A DNA stretch of 64,000 nucleotides. Source: JAOSJT01 sp035362335 (GTDB taxonomy: Bacteria; Bacteroidota; Ignavibacteria; SZUA-365). The notes beneath the pieces are model-generated. The model did not search any database, had not been told where the DNA came from, and saw only the letters and a program-made list of their open reading frames with translations. The position numbers were made by a program, and so were the translations under genes. The stretch spans positions 1-64,000 of the forward strand of contig DAOSDL010000006.1 of the NCBI GenBank assembly GCA_035362335.1. The letters run 5' to 3'. Positions 1-9,341 of the stretch are shown in pieces. Position 1 is the first letter of the stretch. Every line of letters begins with the position of its first letter.

Positions 1-285
1 CCAAATCCGGGCCGACCGCCTCGGGAGGTGAGATATTCAGTGAATAGCCAAATCCTGGCGACCGCGCCACGTTCCGCACATGGTGTGAGATATTCAGTGA
101 ATAGCCAAATCCGGACCGACCGCACAGCCTTCCGCTCAGGGCGTGGGTGATTCAGTGAATAGCCAAATCCTGGCGACCGCGCCACGTCCCGCACATGGCG
201 TGAGATATTCAGTGAATAGCCAAATCCTGGCCGACCGCGCCACGTTCCGCACATGGCGTGAGATATTCAGTGAATAGCCAAATCC
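1..285. repeat. Tandem repeat tract, period about 57-58 bp, with a palindromic core
   Basis: The core agatattcagtgaatagcc, running on into aaatcc, recurs at 31-55, 88-112, 203-227 and 261-285. A shortened copy lies at 151-170, and the tail of another copy opens the window at 1-8. Segments between cores are near-copies of one another (a gcgaccgcgccacgttccgc type sequence), so the whole 57-58-bp unit is repeated. The core contains ATTCA-G-TGAAT, an 11-nt perfect palindrome. The tract lies about 270 bp beyond the 3' end of the minus-strand REP-associated-transposase-like gene and extends off the left edge. Its function is not known. Confidence 0.9.
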
Positions 286-552
286 CCACCCCGAAACCGC
301 AATCTCAGCCTCCGACCGCCCCACTCCCAGCCGATTTCCCCCGAATTTCACAATACCGCTAACTCCGAAATAGCGAATCGTCCGCAGGGACCTCGGAAAA
401 ACCACTCCCACGTCCCAAATCCTCCACGTCGGCGCATGGCTCTCCCGCGCGAATCGCCGCAGGGCGCTTCGGTCCTCATTCGGAAAACAATCGTTCACTG
501 CAAGCGGGTGCGCAGGCCTATCGCGGACCATCCCATCCTATATCCCGGTCCG

Positions 553-1377
553 CTACCCCGGCGCAAGCGACAGCAACATCGCCTCCGGATCCACGGTGTG
601 CAGCATCGCCAGCGAGGCGTCCAGCATTTCCGTTACCGTGGGGGATCGCTTCTTTTTCCCCTTACCCGTTCGAGACGATGCCGAAACCATGGATGGCGAT
701 CTCAGCACGGTGTCCCGCAGGAACACCGCGCGGCCGAGCATGAGCAATCCGGAGGCCGACTGCCCATCGCTCCGCGGTGACCGGGCGTGGTCCTCGCCGA
801 ACAGCGCAAAGGCCTCGTTCAGCACCGTGCGCAGATTTCGCACCGAAGGATTCGCCTTGTCGCGCGTGAGCTGCGTACGCTGCATCGCGGCGTTGAAACC
901 GCAGCGGATATTCTGGATTTCGCCAGCCTCCGCGACGATGCAATCGTGGTAACGCCGTTTCCACACGGCGCGTCCACGTGTGCCGCGCGCGGTGTTGATG
1001 GCTCGGGCGCTGTTCATTTTCAGAAAGCCCACGAACATGGGGATGGTCATCAGCCGACGCGCGCGCAGGCGATTTCCCCACAGCTCCGGATGCTCCGCCT
1101 TGTGATTGCGGTATTCGGTGATGGTGACAAGGATTTCGAGCGCGTTGGGCATGAAGCGCGCCGCGTCCAGGCGCAAGCAGGGGTAGCGCTGTACGGCGAG
1201 TGCGAGCTTCTCGAAGGCGATTTCCGCGAAAGCATTGAGCCGCAGCCCGCCGTCGCCTTCCTCGCCGAACAGCGCCTCCTCGCCCGCGGTTTCGAGTCGC
1301 AGGCAGTAGGTGCCGGGTTCGGAGTAGTTGTGGCCGCGCGCGCGCGCGTGCCGATACGGTATCTCAAGTTGCATCAT
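553..1377 (-). CDS. REP-associated Y1-type transposase homologue, probably inactive
   Basis: This 274-residue protein follows the layout of REP-associated tyrosine (RAYT/Y1_Tnp) transposases. It has an N-terminal PYRHARARGHNYSEPGTYCL segment, a central strand ending FMPNALEILVTITEY, an ARAINTARGTRGRAVWKRRYHDCIV block and a C-terminal helical tail. Active family members carry an HxH (HUH) metal-binding motif where this protein reads NALEI, so both histidines appear to be lost. The Tyr in RRYHDCIV sits where the catalytic helix is expected. It stands alone beside a palindrome-containing repeat tract, as RAYT genes often do. The family call is reasonably firm; inactivity is inferred from the missing histidines, and domestication is a possible alternative. 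Confidence 0.65.
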   Translation of the reverse strand: MMQLEIPYRHARARGHNYSEPGTYCLRLETAGEEALFGEEGDGGLRLNAFAEIAFEKLALAVQRYPCLRLDAARFMPNALEILVTITEYRNHKAEHPELWGNRLRARRLMTIPMFVGFLKMNSARAINTARGTRGRAVWKRRYHDCIVAEAGEIQNIRCGFNAAMQRTQLTRDKANPSVRNLRTVLNEAFALFGEDHARSPRSDGQSASGLLMLGRAVFLRDTVLRSPSMVSASSRTGKGKKKRSPTVTEMLDASLAMLHTVDPEAMLLSLAPG

Positions 1378-1380
1378 TAG

Positions 1381-1858
1381 CTCCCCGCTAATGGATGAAA
1401 GTGAAATGGAACGTGCAACATATCCGAGACGTTCGAATCACGCAATGCACTTCCGAATCCGCACGCTGATACGCTGATCCTGCGTTGTTTCAAAGAAGCG
1501 CGAATCACGATTTACCCTGGAAGTATCTCGATCGGTTAGATGGCCATGGTGCCATCATTGTGATGCATCGAGTGTTTCTGGGTCGCACGTTCGTGACGAC
1601 CCGGCGAAGCAGGGCAACATCAAGGTGAGTGGCGCATGGGAGGGCTTGACATTCCACCGGCCAATTCTTACCATTGTACATCGTTGTCCGAATATCTCTG
1701 TACCCGATGACGGGTTGTGCCACATCCGCTTGCCGTGTCCGTTGTTGTTCTCTGTGACGTTGGTATGCAGGGCTCGAATGGGTGCACGCGCAGGGATTGG
1801 ATCGGAGACGAAGCGCCTGATATTTTCGCACTGAGTTGTTCATGGAAGGAGAGGAGCA
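1381..1858. other. Intergenic region without a supported gene
   Basis: Open frames on both strands here are short or run into the flanking genes in unsuited frames, and none has a convincing ribosome-binding site. The only clear signal is the purine-rich aaggagaggagca just before the ATG at 1859. No promoter or hairpin stands out. Confidence 0.5.
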
Positions 1859-3463
1859 ATGGTACACATTCTTTGTCGACGGAATCTCGCAACGTTGCTG
1901 TTCGCAGTGATGCTTGTTGCGTCCGCAGTCGCGCAGCCCACGTTGGATTTTCGGAGGGTGACATTGCATCATCCTACGATCGAGTTGTATTTCACCGTGA
2001 CCTGTGGAGGTGTGGCACAGCATGACGAATCCGTGGACCATTTTCGTGTGCTTGAAAATGGTACCGCTTTGGATCACTTCAATCTTATGTGTTCCGATTC
2101 CACGCAACCCGAGAACGTCAGCATGGTTATGCTTATGGACTGCTCGAACGGGATGGCGGGTGAACCTCTACGCCGGGCTCGTGACCTCGGGCATGCCTTG
2201 ATCGATCGATTTGATGGAGTGGTGGACGAGGGCACCGTCATGCATTTCAACAATAATTACGTGGTGTATCAGCAGGTCACCTCCATAAAACCCATGCTGT
2301 ACTCCGCTATCGATGCGATCGGAACGGCGGGCTCACCGATGGTTATGGATGCACTCTATGCCGGTATCTCAGAACTGCTCAATACCGGCACGCAGCGAGG
2401 CCGGGCGGTGGTGCTGGTGACGCAGGGCCAGATCAGTCAATCTATCAAAACCATTCAGGATGTTCTCACGCTCGCCGAGCGCTACCACATTGCCCTGTTC
2501 GTTGTCGCAGTCGATGCATCGCAAGCTGCAGAGTATGCTGTTCTCTGCGGGCAAACAGGTGGTAAATTCTATCCACTGACCGATCTCGTGGACATTGAAA
2601 GCGTGGCGGACGACATTCATCGCCGAATCCGGATTCTGCCGACAGAATGCATGATCAGATACAGACGGGATTGTGCAGACAGTACCATGCGTGAGGTGAC
2701 ACTCGAAGTGCTGGATGTGTGTGGTGGCAATGCCAGCGACAGCAAGTCCTACCGTGCACCTCTCGATTCCACCACCTTTCACTTCCTGCAACTCGGACTG
2801 GGTGATGCGGAAACTGTCGGTGGTCAGGAGGTTATCGTTCCGCTCAATCTTTCGCTCCCTACAGTCGGAGATGATTTCCCGCAAAGCGAATTCACGTTGC
2901 AATTCGACCAGCAATGTTTGCAGTTCAAGAGCATTTCCGTACCCACGACCAGTCCGCTTCATGGCGTGTCCATTTCCTACAATCTCGTACCCGGCGGTAT
3001 CCGTGTAGTTATTCCCGAAGGTCGCGCTGCGCCTGCCGCCGGTGTGTTGATGTATGCGACATTTCAATCGGTGGACGCAACGGATACCTTGCTCTGTGAT
3101 GTGACCATGACCGATCTGAATTTTAATCGCGGCTGTAAATTGCCGGTGGTCGAGCCCGGTCGCGTAACAGTGCTGCCTCGTGTGACTTCGATTGATGGCG
3201 CTCGACCCGACGGTATCGCGTTGCAGGTGTTCCCCGAGCCCGCGACCGATTGGTTGACTGTGCAACTCGCCAATGCACAGGGACAAGGCGTGCTTGTGCA
3301 ACTCGTTGATGCGCTGGGTCGAAGCGAAATCCTGTTCGATGGAGTGGCATCCTCGTCACAGCTGTCCTGGACGGTGGATCTCACAGGACGAGGCCGCGGA
3401 GTGTATTTCATACTCCTGCATTCGGGTCGAGGCAGCCAGCTCCGAAAAATCGTCACCATGTAG
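1859..3463 (+). CDS. Secreted von Willebrand factor A protein with a T9SS C-terminal domain
   Basis: This 534-residue protein starts at an ATG with a strong ribosome site (aaggagaggagca). Residues 1-26 form a signal peptide (hydrophobic LLFAVMLVASAVAQ). A von Willebrand A-like domain follows from about residue 88 to 260, with a MIDAS-like MDCSNGM (Asp94, Ser96) in place of the canonical DxSxS and a predicted Rossmann-type pattern (RAVVLVTQG, IALFVVAVD). A beta-rich region lies at about 290-440. The last 80 residues (LQVFPEPATDWLTVQLA up to GRGVYFILLHSG and a basic end) resemble T9SS type-A sorting domains. It is therefore likely exported by Sec and T9SS to the cell surface. The substrate is unknown. 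A GC-rich hairpin follows, so it is probably monocistronic. Confidence 0.8.
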   Translation: MVHILCRRNLATLLFAVMLVASAVAQPTLDFRRVTLHHPTIELYFTVTCGGVAQHDESVDHFRVLENGTALDHFNLMCSDSTQPENVSMVMLMDCSNGMAGEPLRRARDLGHALIDRFDGVVDEGTVMHFNNNYVVYQQVTSIKPMLYSAIDAIGTAGSPMVMDALYAGISELLNTGTQRGRAVVLVTQGQISQSIKTIQDVLTLAERYHIALFVVAVDASQAAEYAVLCGQTGGKFYPLTDLVDIESVADDIHRRIRILPTECMIRYRRDCADSTMREVTLEVLDVCGGNASDSKSYRAPLDSTTFHFLQLGLGDAETVGGQEVIVPLNLSLPTVGDDFPQSEFTLQFDQQCLQFKSISVPTTSPLHGVSISYNLVPGGIRVVIPEGRAAPAAGVLMYATFQSVDATDTLLCDVTMTDLNFNRGCKLPVVEPGRVTVLPRVTSIDGARPDGIALQVFPEPATDWLTVQLANAQGQGVLVQLVDALGRSEILFDGVASSSQLSWTVDLTGRGRGVYFILLHSGRGSQLRKIVTM

Positions 3464-3487
3464 TGAGCGACTCCCTCTTTGCCGTAG

Positions 3488-3518
3488 CGGGGCGGGTACT
3501 GTTCAAGTATCCGCCCCG
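3488..3518 (+). terminator. GC-rich hairpin after the VWA gene
   Basis: A 13-bp stem cggggcgggtact / agtatccgccccg with one GU pair and a 5-nt loop begins 25 bases after the stop codon at 3463. No T-run follows, so its efficiency as an intrinsic terminator is uncertain. Confidence 0.55.
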
Positions 3519-3561
3519 ACACAGGGCGACACAGTAGTTACGATTCTTGGGGGCTTGATTA

Positions 3562-4215
3562 ATGAGAACGATGTTGCTAACGATGTGCTTGAGTCTCGCG
3601 CTCATGCCTTCGGCTTGCCGTGATCGGCACCTGCCGGAAAATCGAAGCGCCGCGCCAGCCGACACGATGCTGACCGCGAATGCCGGAGCGGTGGAGCGGT
3701 TGAAGCCGGGTGATCTCGATGTGCTGCTCGTAGGTCATGACATCGCCGATGCGGAATGCTCTGTGTCATCGGTGCTCGATGGAAATGAGCAGCGATATGG
3801 AGCGGCTCATCTCGTGGATCGCGACCCGCACACCGTGTGGGCGGTGCGGAATGGCGTGGGCGAACGTATCACTCTGCGCCTGCACGCGCCGGAGGAAGTG
3901 TGTGGCCTGTATATTGTGGCCGGATACGCGAAAAGTCGCGCTCTGTGGTCGGACAACAATCGTTTGCAGTCGATGCGACTAACGGTGTACGCGCACGGTA
4001 GTCATAGTGATTACGATATCACGATTCCAGACGATCCGGATTTTTCCCGTTTCGATGCACAGTTGTGGGGACAGTATCTCCCGTTGCCGCATCGGCCGAT
4101 GGTGGACAGTATCCGTGCTTTCATCACATCGGTATATTCTGGAAAAAAGTATAACGACCTCTGTATCACCACGTTCGAATTGGTGACCCGTATCACCAGC
4201 GAGGAGCCGGAGTAG
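3562..4215 (+). CDS. Lipoprotein with a discoidin-like, NADase-type glycan-binding domain
   Basis: The 217-residue protein opens with a lipoprotein signal, and the lipobox LMPSAC places the lipidated Cys at residue 19. From about residue 58 a single galactose-binding/discoidin-like fold can be followed: YGAAHLVDRDPHTVWAV, GVGERITLRL, CGLYIVAGYAKS, NNRLQSMRLTVY and VYSGKKYNDLCITTFEL. That order is the one seen in the domain described in bacterial NADases as a glycan-binding module. It is probably anchored in the outer membrane and binds carbohydrate, with no catalytic domain. The ligand is not known. It sits 98 bases after the VWA gene, beyond that gene's hairpin. Confidence 0.72.
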   Translation: MRTMLLTMCLSLALMPSACRDRHLPENRSAAPADTMLTANAGAVERLKPGDLDVLLVGHDIADAECSVSSVLDGNEQRYGAAHLVDRDPHTVWAVRNGVGERITLRLHAPEEVCGLYIVAGYAKSRALWSDNNRLQSMRLTVYAHGSHSDYDITIPDDPDFSRFDAQLWGQYLPLPHRPMVDSIRAFITSVYSGKKYNDLCITTFELVTRITSEEPE

Positions 4216-4429
4216 TGCCAAGCGAAAGCGAAGCTGAAATTTCCCGGCCTTCCTGCCGATCGTCAGTGGACGTCGGCTGATACCACGGCACATCCCACTG
4301 CGGTCAGGCTCCCGTTGGGATTTATTACGTAGCAACGAACTTTCTCGGACTTGCATCGGCGCGGGTAGCTGATTATGTTCACCCGTTCATGCACGTTTAC
4401 CCGCAGTTATCACATCGATTGGAGGAGTC

Positions 4430-5002
4430 ATGAAGCGCATTCTGATAGCCGCCGTACTCGGCGGTGTGATCATTTTTGTGTGGGGCGCGTTGTCCCACAT
4501 GGTATTGCAGGTGGGAAGCATGGGGATGTCGCAACTCCCCGACGAGGGACCGGTGATCGAGGCGCTGCGTACGCACGTTCCAGAGGCAGGCATGTACATG
4601 TACCCGGGTTGGGACGACACTACAGCAAAGTCCGCTGCGGAAGAGGCTGCCTGGATGAAGCAATACGCGAACGGCCCGGCGGGACTACTGATTCATCGAC
4701 CGAAAGGAGGGGAATTCATGCCGCCGTCTGTACTCCTCTCCGAGGTCGTCTCAAATGTGTTAGCAGCACTGATCGCCGCACTCATCGCCTCCTCGCTCGC
4801 GGGCGGCTTTGGCAAACGTGTACTCATGCTCACCTTGCTCGGTGTATTCGCCTGGGTCACGGTGAACGTGAGCTATTGGGCGTGGTATCATTTTCCGATG
4901 GTGTTCGTCCTGGGCGAAGCCCTCGACATTGTGGTGAGCACGTTCTTGGCAGCCCTCGTGATTGCCAAACTTGTACCCGCGCCGGATCGTAGGGTCGCGT
5001 AA
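4430..5002 (+). CDS. Small integral membrane protein of unknown function
   Basis: This 190-residue protein has a clear start, with ggaggag just before the ATG. One transmembrane segment lies at residues 4-24 (ILIAAVLGGVIIFVWGALSHMV). A periplasmic or cytoplasmic loop with PGWDD follows (about 30-95). Three further hydrophobic segments cover about 100-185 (VVSNVLAALIAALIASSL, LMLTLLGVFAWVTVNVSYW, ALDIVVSTFLAALVIAKLV). I do not recognise a characterised family, although conserved small four-helix membrane proteins of this shape are common in Bacteroidota. It is convergent with the subtilase gene across a bidirectional hairpin. Confidence 0.7.
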   Translation: MKRILIAAVLGGVIIFVWGALSHMVLQVGSMGMSQLPDEGPVIEALRTHVPEAGMYMYPGWDDTTAKSAAEEAAWMKQYANGPAGLLIHRPKGGEFMPPSVLLSEVVSNVLAALIAALIASSLAGGFGKRVLMLTLLGVFAWVTVNVSYWAWYHFPMVFVLGEALDIVVSTFLAALVIAKLVPAPDRRVA

Positions 5003-5102
5003 GCACTGTATCGCTACGATTTCATCAGTCGTATCTAGGTTTCGCGGCACTACAGTTTAGATTGCCGCACTGAAGGTGCGAAGCTCTGTGCGGAGAATCT
5101 TC

Positions 5103-5143
5103 AAAAAAAACAGACACGGCAGCCACCTGGCTGCCGTGTCTGT
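5103..5143 (-). terminator. Perfect 14-bp hairpin, intrinsic terminator of the subtilase gene
   Basis: A perfect stem cagacacggcagcc / ggctgccgtgtctg (5111-5124 and 5129-5142) encloses a 4-nt loop. On the minus strand it is followed by eight T residues (A8 at 5103-5110), the textbook intrinsic terminator for the gene ending at 5166. On the plus strand TTT follows, so it probably also stops the convergent gene that ends at 5002. Confidence 0.92.
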
Positions 5144-5165
5144 TTGCTCTTGGGTTGATGCGCGA

Positions 5166-8100
5166 TTACCGGACCAACACCATCTTGGTTTGAATCACCG
5201 TCGTACCCTGTGTCAGACGCGCGAAGTACACGCCCTCGGGGAGATGGTGTCCGTTGAACATGACCGCATGCGAGCCGGCGTTGTAGTTGCCTTCCGCGAG
5301 TCGAGCCACTTCCTCCCCAAGCGCATTGTACACAGCGAGGGTGATGGTGCTTTCCTCTGGCAAACGGAACACGAGGCTGGTGCTGCCGGAGAAGGGATTC
5401 GGATAATTCTGCTCGAGAGACGGACTCGCGGGAATCGCCTGCTCGTCGGAGAACACCAATCCTTCGTCCTTCGGGAATGTCCACGGTACATACACCTGAC
5501 GCGTGACCGTGGCGAGGTTGTTGCTGTAATCGCGTGCCGTGTACACCACGGTGTACGTACGTCCGAAGCCCGTGGGCGAACGCTCGGCGCGGACCGCGAA
5601 TTGCGTCGCGTTGCTGCCCGTTGCGGCGAAAATGTCTCCAGGCAAATCGCCGGGACCCGTACCCGCATCGGGTTCGTTGCTGGTGACGGAAGTAAGCACG
5701 AAGCTGCTGCCGGGGCAGTTGTCACTCAAGGTCACGCTCGCGGTGATCGTACGCATGCTGCGATTCACTGGCGTGAGATAGGCCGGATACAGCACGACAC
5801 CGAAGGACGGAGGTGTCAAATCCTTCACAATGACCTGCTGTACGGCAGTCTTGGTGTTGCCGTAATTGTCGCGTGCGGTCCATGTCACATTGGTCGTACC
5901 GACAGGGAACATCGCGGGTGCGTTGTTGCTCAGTGTTACGGGTCCGCAGGCGTCGCTGGCCGTGGGTGAGCCGAGATTGAGCCCCGAACGACCGCACATG
6001 CCTGCCGCAGCATTCACCGTCACCGTAGGCGGTGCCTGTATCGACGGGGGCTCGGTGTCGTTGATGGTCACACTATGCGTCGCCGTGCTGAAGTTGCCCT
6101 TCGCATCCATGGCCGTCCAGGTGACGATGGTCGTGCCGAGGGGGAAGACGTTCGGTGCGTTGTTCGAGAGCACGGTCACCGCGCAGTTGTCGCTGGTGCT
6201 TGGCGTACCGAGGTTGACCAGGGACTTCGAACGCCCGCAGAGTCCGGCTTCGTTGGCGAGGGTGATATTCGAGGGCGCAACGATGGTGGGCGCCTGCGTG
6301 TCGTTGATGGTCACGGTTTGCGAAGCCGTGGTGGTGTTGTTCGCGGCATCGCGCACTGTCCAGGTCACGGTGGTATTGCCAATGGGGAAAACGCTGGGCG
6401 CGTTGTTCGTAATCACCAGCGCGCCGGTGCCGCAGTTGTCTCCGACAGTCGGCGTACCGAGATTGATGTTCACGCGATTCTTCCCGCAGAGGCCCGGATC
6501 GTTGCTCGCCACAATGGTCGAGGGAGCGGTCACCGTGGGTGCCTGCGTGTCGTTGATGGTCACGGTCTGCGAGGCCGTCGTGGTATTGTTTGCGGCGTCG
6601 CGCACTGTCCATACCACGGTTGTGGTTCCAATCGGGAAGTTCGCAGGTGCGTTATTCGTGACAACCAATGCGCCGGTACCGCAGTTGTCGGAAAGCACGG
6701 GCGAACCGAGCACGACATTCGTGAGACTCTTGCCGCAGATACCAGGATCGTTGCCGGTTACGATGTTAGCGGGAGCGGTGACCGTGGGCGCCTGTGTGTC
6801 GAGGATGGTTACGGTGTGCGATGCGGTGGCCACGTTGTTTGCCGCGTCACGAACCGTCCACACAACGGTGGTGGTACCGATGGGGAACACCGCTGGTGCG
6901 TTGTTCGTGACCGTGAGCCCACCCGCGCCGCAATTGTCAGCGGTCGTGGGTATTCCAAAGTTTGTGGCGGTGCGACTGCGGCCGCAGACGCCGGGCTCGT
7001 TTCCAGCAGTCAGGTTTAGTGGAGCGGTGATCGTCGGCGGCGTGACATCGGCATTCACCGTGACGGTAACGTTGGCGTTGCTGGTGCCGCCCTTGCCGTC
7101 GTCCACGGTGAGGGTGATCACGTGCGTACCCGGCAGGAGCAGGACCACGGCGTTCGCGATGGTCGACGGGCCGGACAGGACGGTGGCGCCCTCACGCCAG
7201 GTGTAGGTCAGGGGATCGTTGTCGGGATCGGAGGAGCCCGAACCGTTCAAAAACACACTCGCACCGGTGAGAGGAGCACAGTTGATGGTCTGGTTAGTAC
7301 CAGCGTTCGCAACAGGAGGCTGATTGGGGATGGCGACATTGCCCGTGACAATGATCGACGCGAGTTGCGCTCCGCTGGTGAGTGCCCCCTTGTGCGTGAC
7401 CTGCACGGTGTAAATACCACCGTTCACCGGCGCAGCAATGTGTATCATCTCGACGTTGTCACGAATGTTGTCGCCCAGGGTGGCGGCGTTCGCGGGATTG
7501 TCCGGATCGAGACGGTAGGGGAAATACGTTGTCGGTCCAGGCCCGATGATGCGCACGTCAAGGTCGTTCACCAGCCGCGGCGTGCGATTGTTCAAGGCTG
7601 TGGGAAGCACCTGCGGTGCGGGATCGGTCCATGCCACGGTCACACGCAACGGGCTGCCATTGCTCATGATATTGCGTGTGTAGGATGAGCCGTTTGTGAG
7701 ATTGTGCTCGGTGATGTGACCCGGCGACCCCACCGCGGCATTGGCCGACATCACCTGCGCGGCGCGCGTGGTGTTGAGCAAGCCCCATCCGAACGAGTAA
7801 TCCGGACCAGTGGTGCTTCCTGCCTCGTCGGCGGTGTGAATCAGCAGGCCCTTCATCGTGGAGGACTTGAGCGCGATACCGGGGAAGAGATTATTCTGGT
7901 GCTGCAGCAGCAAGCCAATAGATCCAGCCGCGCTGGGACTGGCCATGGACGTTCCGCTCAACGAAGCGTAGCTGTTGTTGTTCGGAACGTAGCTGGAGTA
8001 CAGTCCCACGCCGTTGGCGACGATGTCAGGCTTGATGCGGCCGTCGTCCGTCGGACCCCAGCCGCTGAACGAGGACATGACGACGCTCGCAGGGTTGCTG

Positions 8101-9035
8101 TATCCCGCTGCTATGTCCTCCACCGCGCCCACGGTCAGAATGTTTTTCGCGTTGCCAATGTCGGTGACGCAATCGTAGCCCAGCGGGCCACCATCGAGGT
8201 TGCGCGTGGCCGTGGAGAAGGTCCAGGACGACGTTCCGGCGTTCCAGTAGTAATGTCCCGTTCCAGCCGCCGGGCCTTGCAGGCGGTCATTGCCCGCGGA
8301 TTTCACGATGAGATAATTCGGATAGCTGCGTGCGATATTATCCCAGCTCCAGGTTTGCTCTGAATAATAGCCGAATCCCGCGTCTTCCACCGTGCTGAGA
8401 TTGACATCTCCGAACCAATACCAGGTTCCTCCGCTGAGATACCAACCGGTAAGGAACCCGTAGGAATGGTTGGACACCTTGAGACCCGCTGCGGCAGCAT
8501 TTTTCATCTCGGTCGAATCGTTGTCCCAATCATAAGCCTGAAGGGAGGCTTGATACGACATGCCGCGCGCGGCGGCCTGCACGCCCGAAGCGATGAGTGT
8601 GCCTGCCACATGCGTGGCGTGGAAATTCACCGAGGCCGGGCTGTCCATCTGTGTGGCACGGCCACCGAATTCCTGATGCGTGGTCAGAACCCCACCACCA
8701 TCCCATTCACCGATAATGACGCCGCTGCCTGTGAGCGACAAGCCGGCGGTACCGCCGGGATACAGCTTGTCCGTGGCGGTACTGGCGGCGGAGACGGAAT
8801 TGTCCGTGGTATAGTACAGGGGTTTTCCTGTTTTCGTGAAACCCATGAGTACCGCCGTGCTTGTGGCGTTGCCCATGCGGACGGGGATGCGCAATTCGTT
8901 CGCGCGCTGCTCCAACGCCGGGCGATCGAATTTCTTCGGCTCCTCCTCCTTGGCATCGCTTTGCGCGAATGCACGCGGATGAAGCACGCAGAGCAGCAGC
9001 GCCACGCCCATTATTGTATGTATGCGAAATGTCAT
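5166..9035 (-). CDS. Secreted subtilisin-like serine protease with PKD, HYR repeats and a T9SS tail
   Basis: The start chosen is the ATG at 9035, preceded by aggagag and followed by a signal peptide (TFRIHTIMGVALLLCVLHPRA, then FAQ). An in-frame upstream extension to 9173 lacks these features. The protein has 1289 residues. The S8 peptidase domain (about 100-470) carries the full triad: Asp112 (GEWDGGG), His142 (ATHVAGT) and Ser363 (GTSMASP), with oxyanion Asn249 (SAGND). A P-domain-like segment is followed by a PKD domain (PPVANAGTNQT, about 610-700). Five HYR repeats of about 80 residues follow, each with a CG plus DNC/DAC cysteine pattern. A sixth degenerate module and a T9SS sorting domain (LEQNYPNPFSG to the Val-Arg end) finish the protein. 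It is probably a surface or extracellular protease, and HYR domains are usually adhesive. Confidence 0.93.
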   Translation of the reverse strand: MTFRIHTIMGVALLLCVLHPRAFAQSDAKEEEPKKFDRPALEQRANELRIPVRMGNATSTAVLMGFTKTGKPLYYTTDNSVSAASTATDKLYPGGTAGLSLTGSGVIIGEWDGGGVLTTHQEFGGRATQMDSPASVNFHATHVAGTLIASGVQAAARGMSYQASLQAYDWDNDSTEMKNAAAAGLKVSNHSYGFLTGWYLSGGTWYWFGDVNLSTVEDAGFGYYSEQTWSWDNIARSYPNYLIVKSAGNDRLQGPAAGTGHYYWNAGTSSWTFSTATRNLDGGPLGYDCVTDIGNAKNILTVGAVEDIAAGYSNPASVVMSSFSGWGPTDDGRIKPDIVANGVGLYSSYVPNNNSYASLSGTSMASPSAAGSIGLLLQHQNNLFPGIALKSSTMKGLLIHTADEAGSTTGPDYSFGWGLLNTTRAAQVMSANAAVGSPGHITEHNLTNGSSYTRNIMSNGSPLRVTVAWTDPAPQVLPTALNNRTPRLVNDLDVRIIGPGPTTYFPYRLDPDNPANAATLGDNIRDNVEMIHIAAPVNGGIYTVQVTHKGALTSGAQLASIIVTGNVAIPNQPPVANAGTNQTINCAPLTGASVFLNGSGSSDPDNDPLTYTWREGATVLSGPSTIANAVVLLLPGTHVITLTVDDGKGGTSNANVTVTVNADVTPPTITAPLNLTAGNEPGVCGRSRTATNFGIPTTADNCGAGGLTVTNNAPAVFPIGTTTVVWTVRDAANNVATASHTVTILDTQAPTVTAPANIVTGNDPGICGKSLTNVVLGSPVLSDNCGTGALVVTNNAPANFPIGTTTVVWTVRDAANNTTTASQTVTINDTQAPTVTAPSTIVASNDPGLCGKNRVNINLGTPTVGDNCGTGALVITNNAPSVFPIGNTTVTWTVRDAANNTTTASQTVTINDTQAPTIVAPSNITLANEAGLCGRSKSLVNLGTPSTSDNCAVTVLSNNAPNVFPLGTTIVTWTAMDAKGNFSTATHSVTINDTEPPSIQAPPTVTVNAAAGMCGRSGLNLGSPTASDACGPVTLSNNAPAMFPVGTTNVTWTARDNYGNTKTAVQQVIVKDLTPPSFGVVLYPAYLTPVNRSMRTITASVTLSDNCPGSSFVLTSVTSNEPDAGTGPGDLPGDIFAATGSNATQFAVRAERSPTGFGRTYTVVYTARDYSNNLATVTRQVYVPWTFPKDEGLVFSDEQAIPASPSLEQNYPNPFSGSTSLVFRLPEESTITLAVYNALGEEVARLAEGNYNAGSHAVMFNGHHLPEGVYFARLTQGTTVIQTKMVLVR

Positions 9036-9243
9036 CAGCTCTCTCCTGACAGATAGTGATGGAAGGGAATTCGGCTCACATGGGATTGAGTGTTCCGCCA
9101 TATGCGGTTTGCTCAATGGCTTTTGTATTGTCAAACAGTACCGTAAGTTACGGCGCCAGGGGCCGATTAACAAAAACCAGTAACGATTTTATTCATCACC
9201 GAGGGCCCGGCGATTTCAGCGGAGACGCAGTTCCGAATATCAC

Positions 9244-9272
9244 TTGACAATACCCCGGCCCTTTCCCATATT
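9244..9272 (+). promoter_or_regulatory. Candidate sigma70-type promoter for the FN3 gene
   Basis: TTGACA at 9244-9249 and CATATT at 9267-9272 are separated by 17 bases, 70 bases before the chosen ATG at 9342. The match is five of six in the -10 (consensus TATAAT allowing T at the fifth position) and complete in the -35. No experimental support is available. Confidence 0.45.
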
Positions 9273-9341
9273 GCGCGCATACGGTTTCTCCCAGTATCAC
9301 CCCGCCCGTGAGGCATGACTTCATGGGGCACGGAGCTTGTC

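Noticed and set aside
1..285. Possible CRISPR array
   Set aside because: The segments between the 25-base cores are near-copies of each other, so the whole 57-58-bp unit is a tandem repeat. No cas genes are nearby.
136..531. Minus-strand 131-codon frame downstream of the RAYT-like gene
   Set aside because: Its C-terminal third is encoded by the tandem repeats and no convincing ribosome site or family pattern is present.
5866..7206. 446-codon plus-strand frame
   Set aside because: It is antisense to the HYR repeats of the subtilase. The periodic sequence of that gene keeps the opposite frame open.
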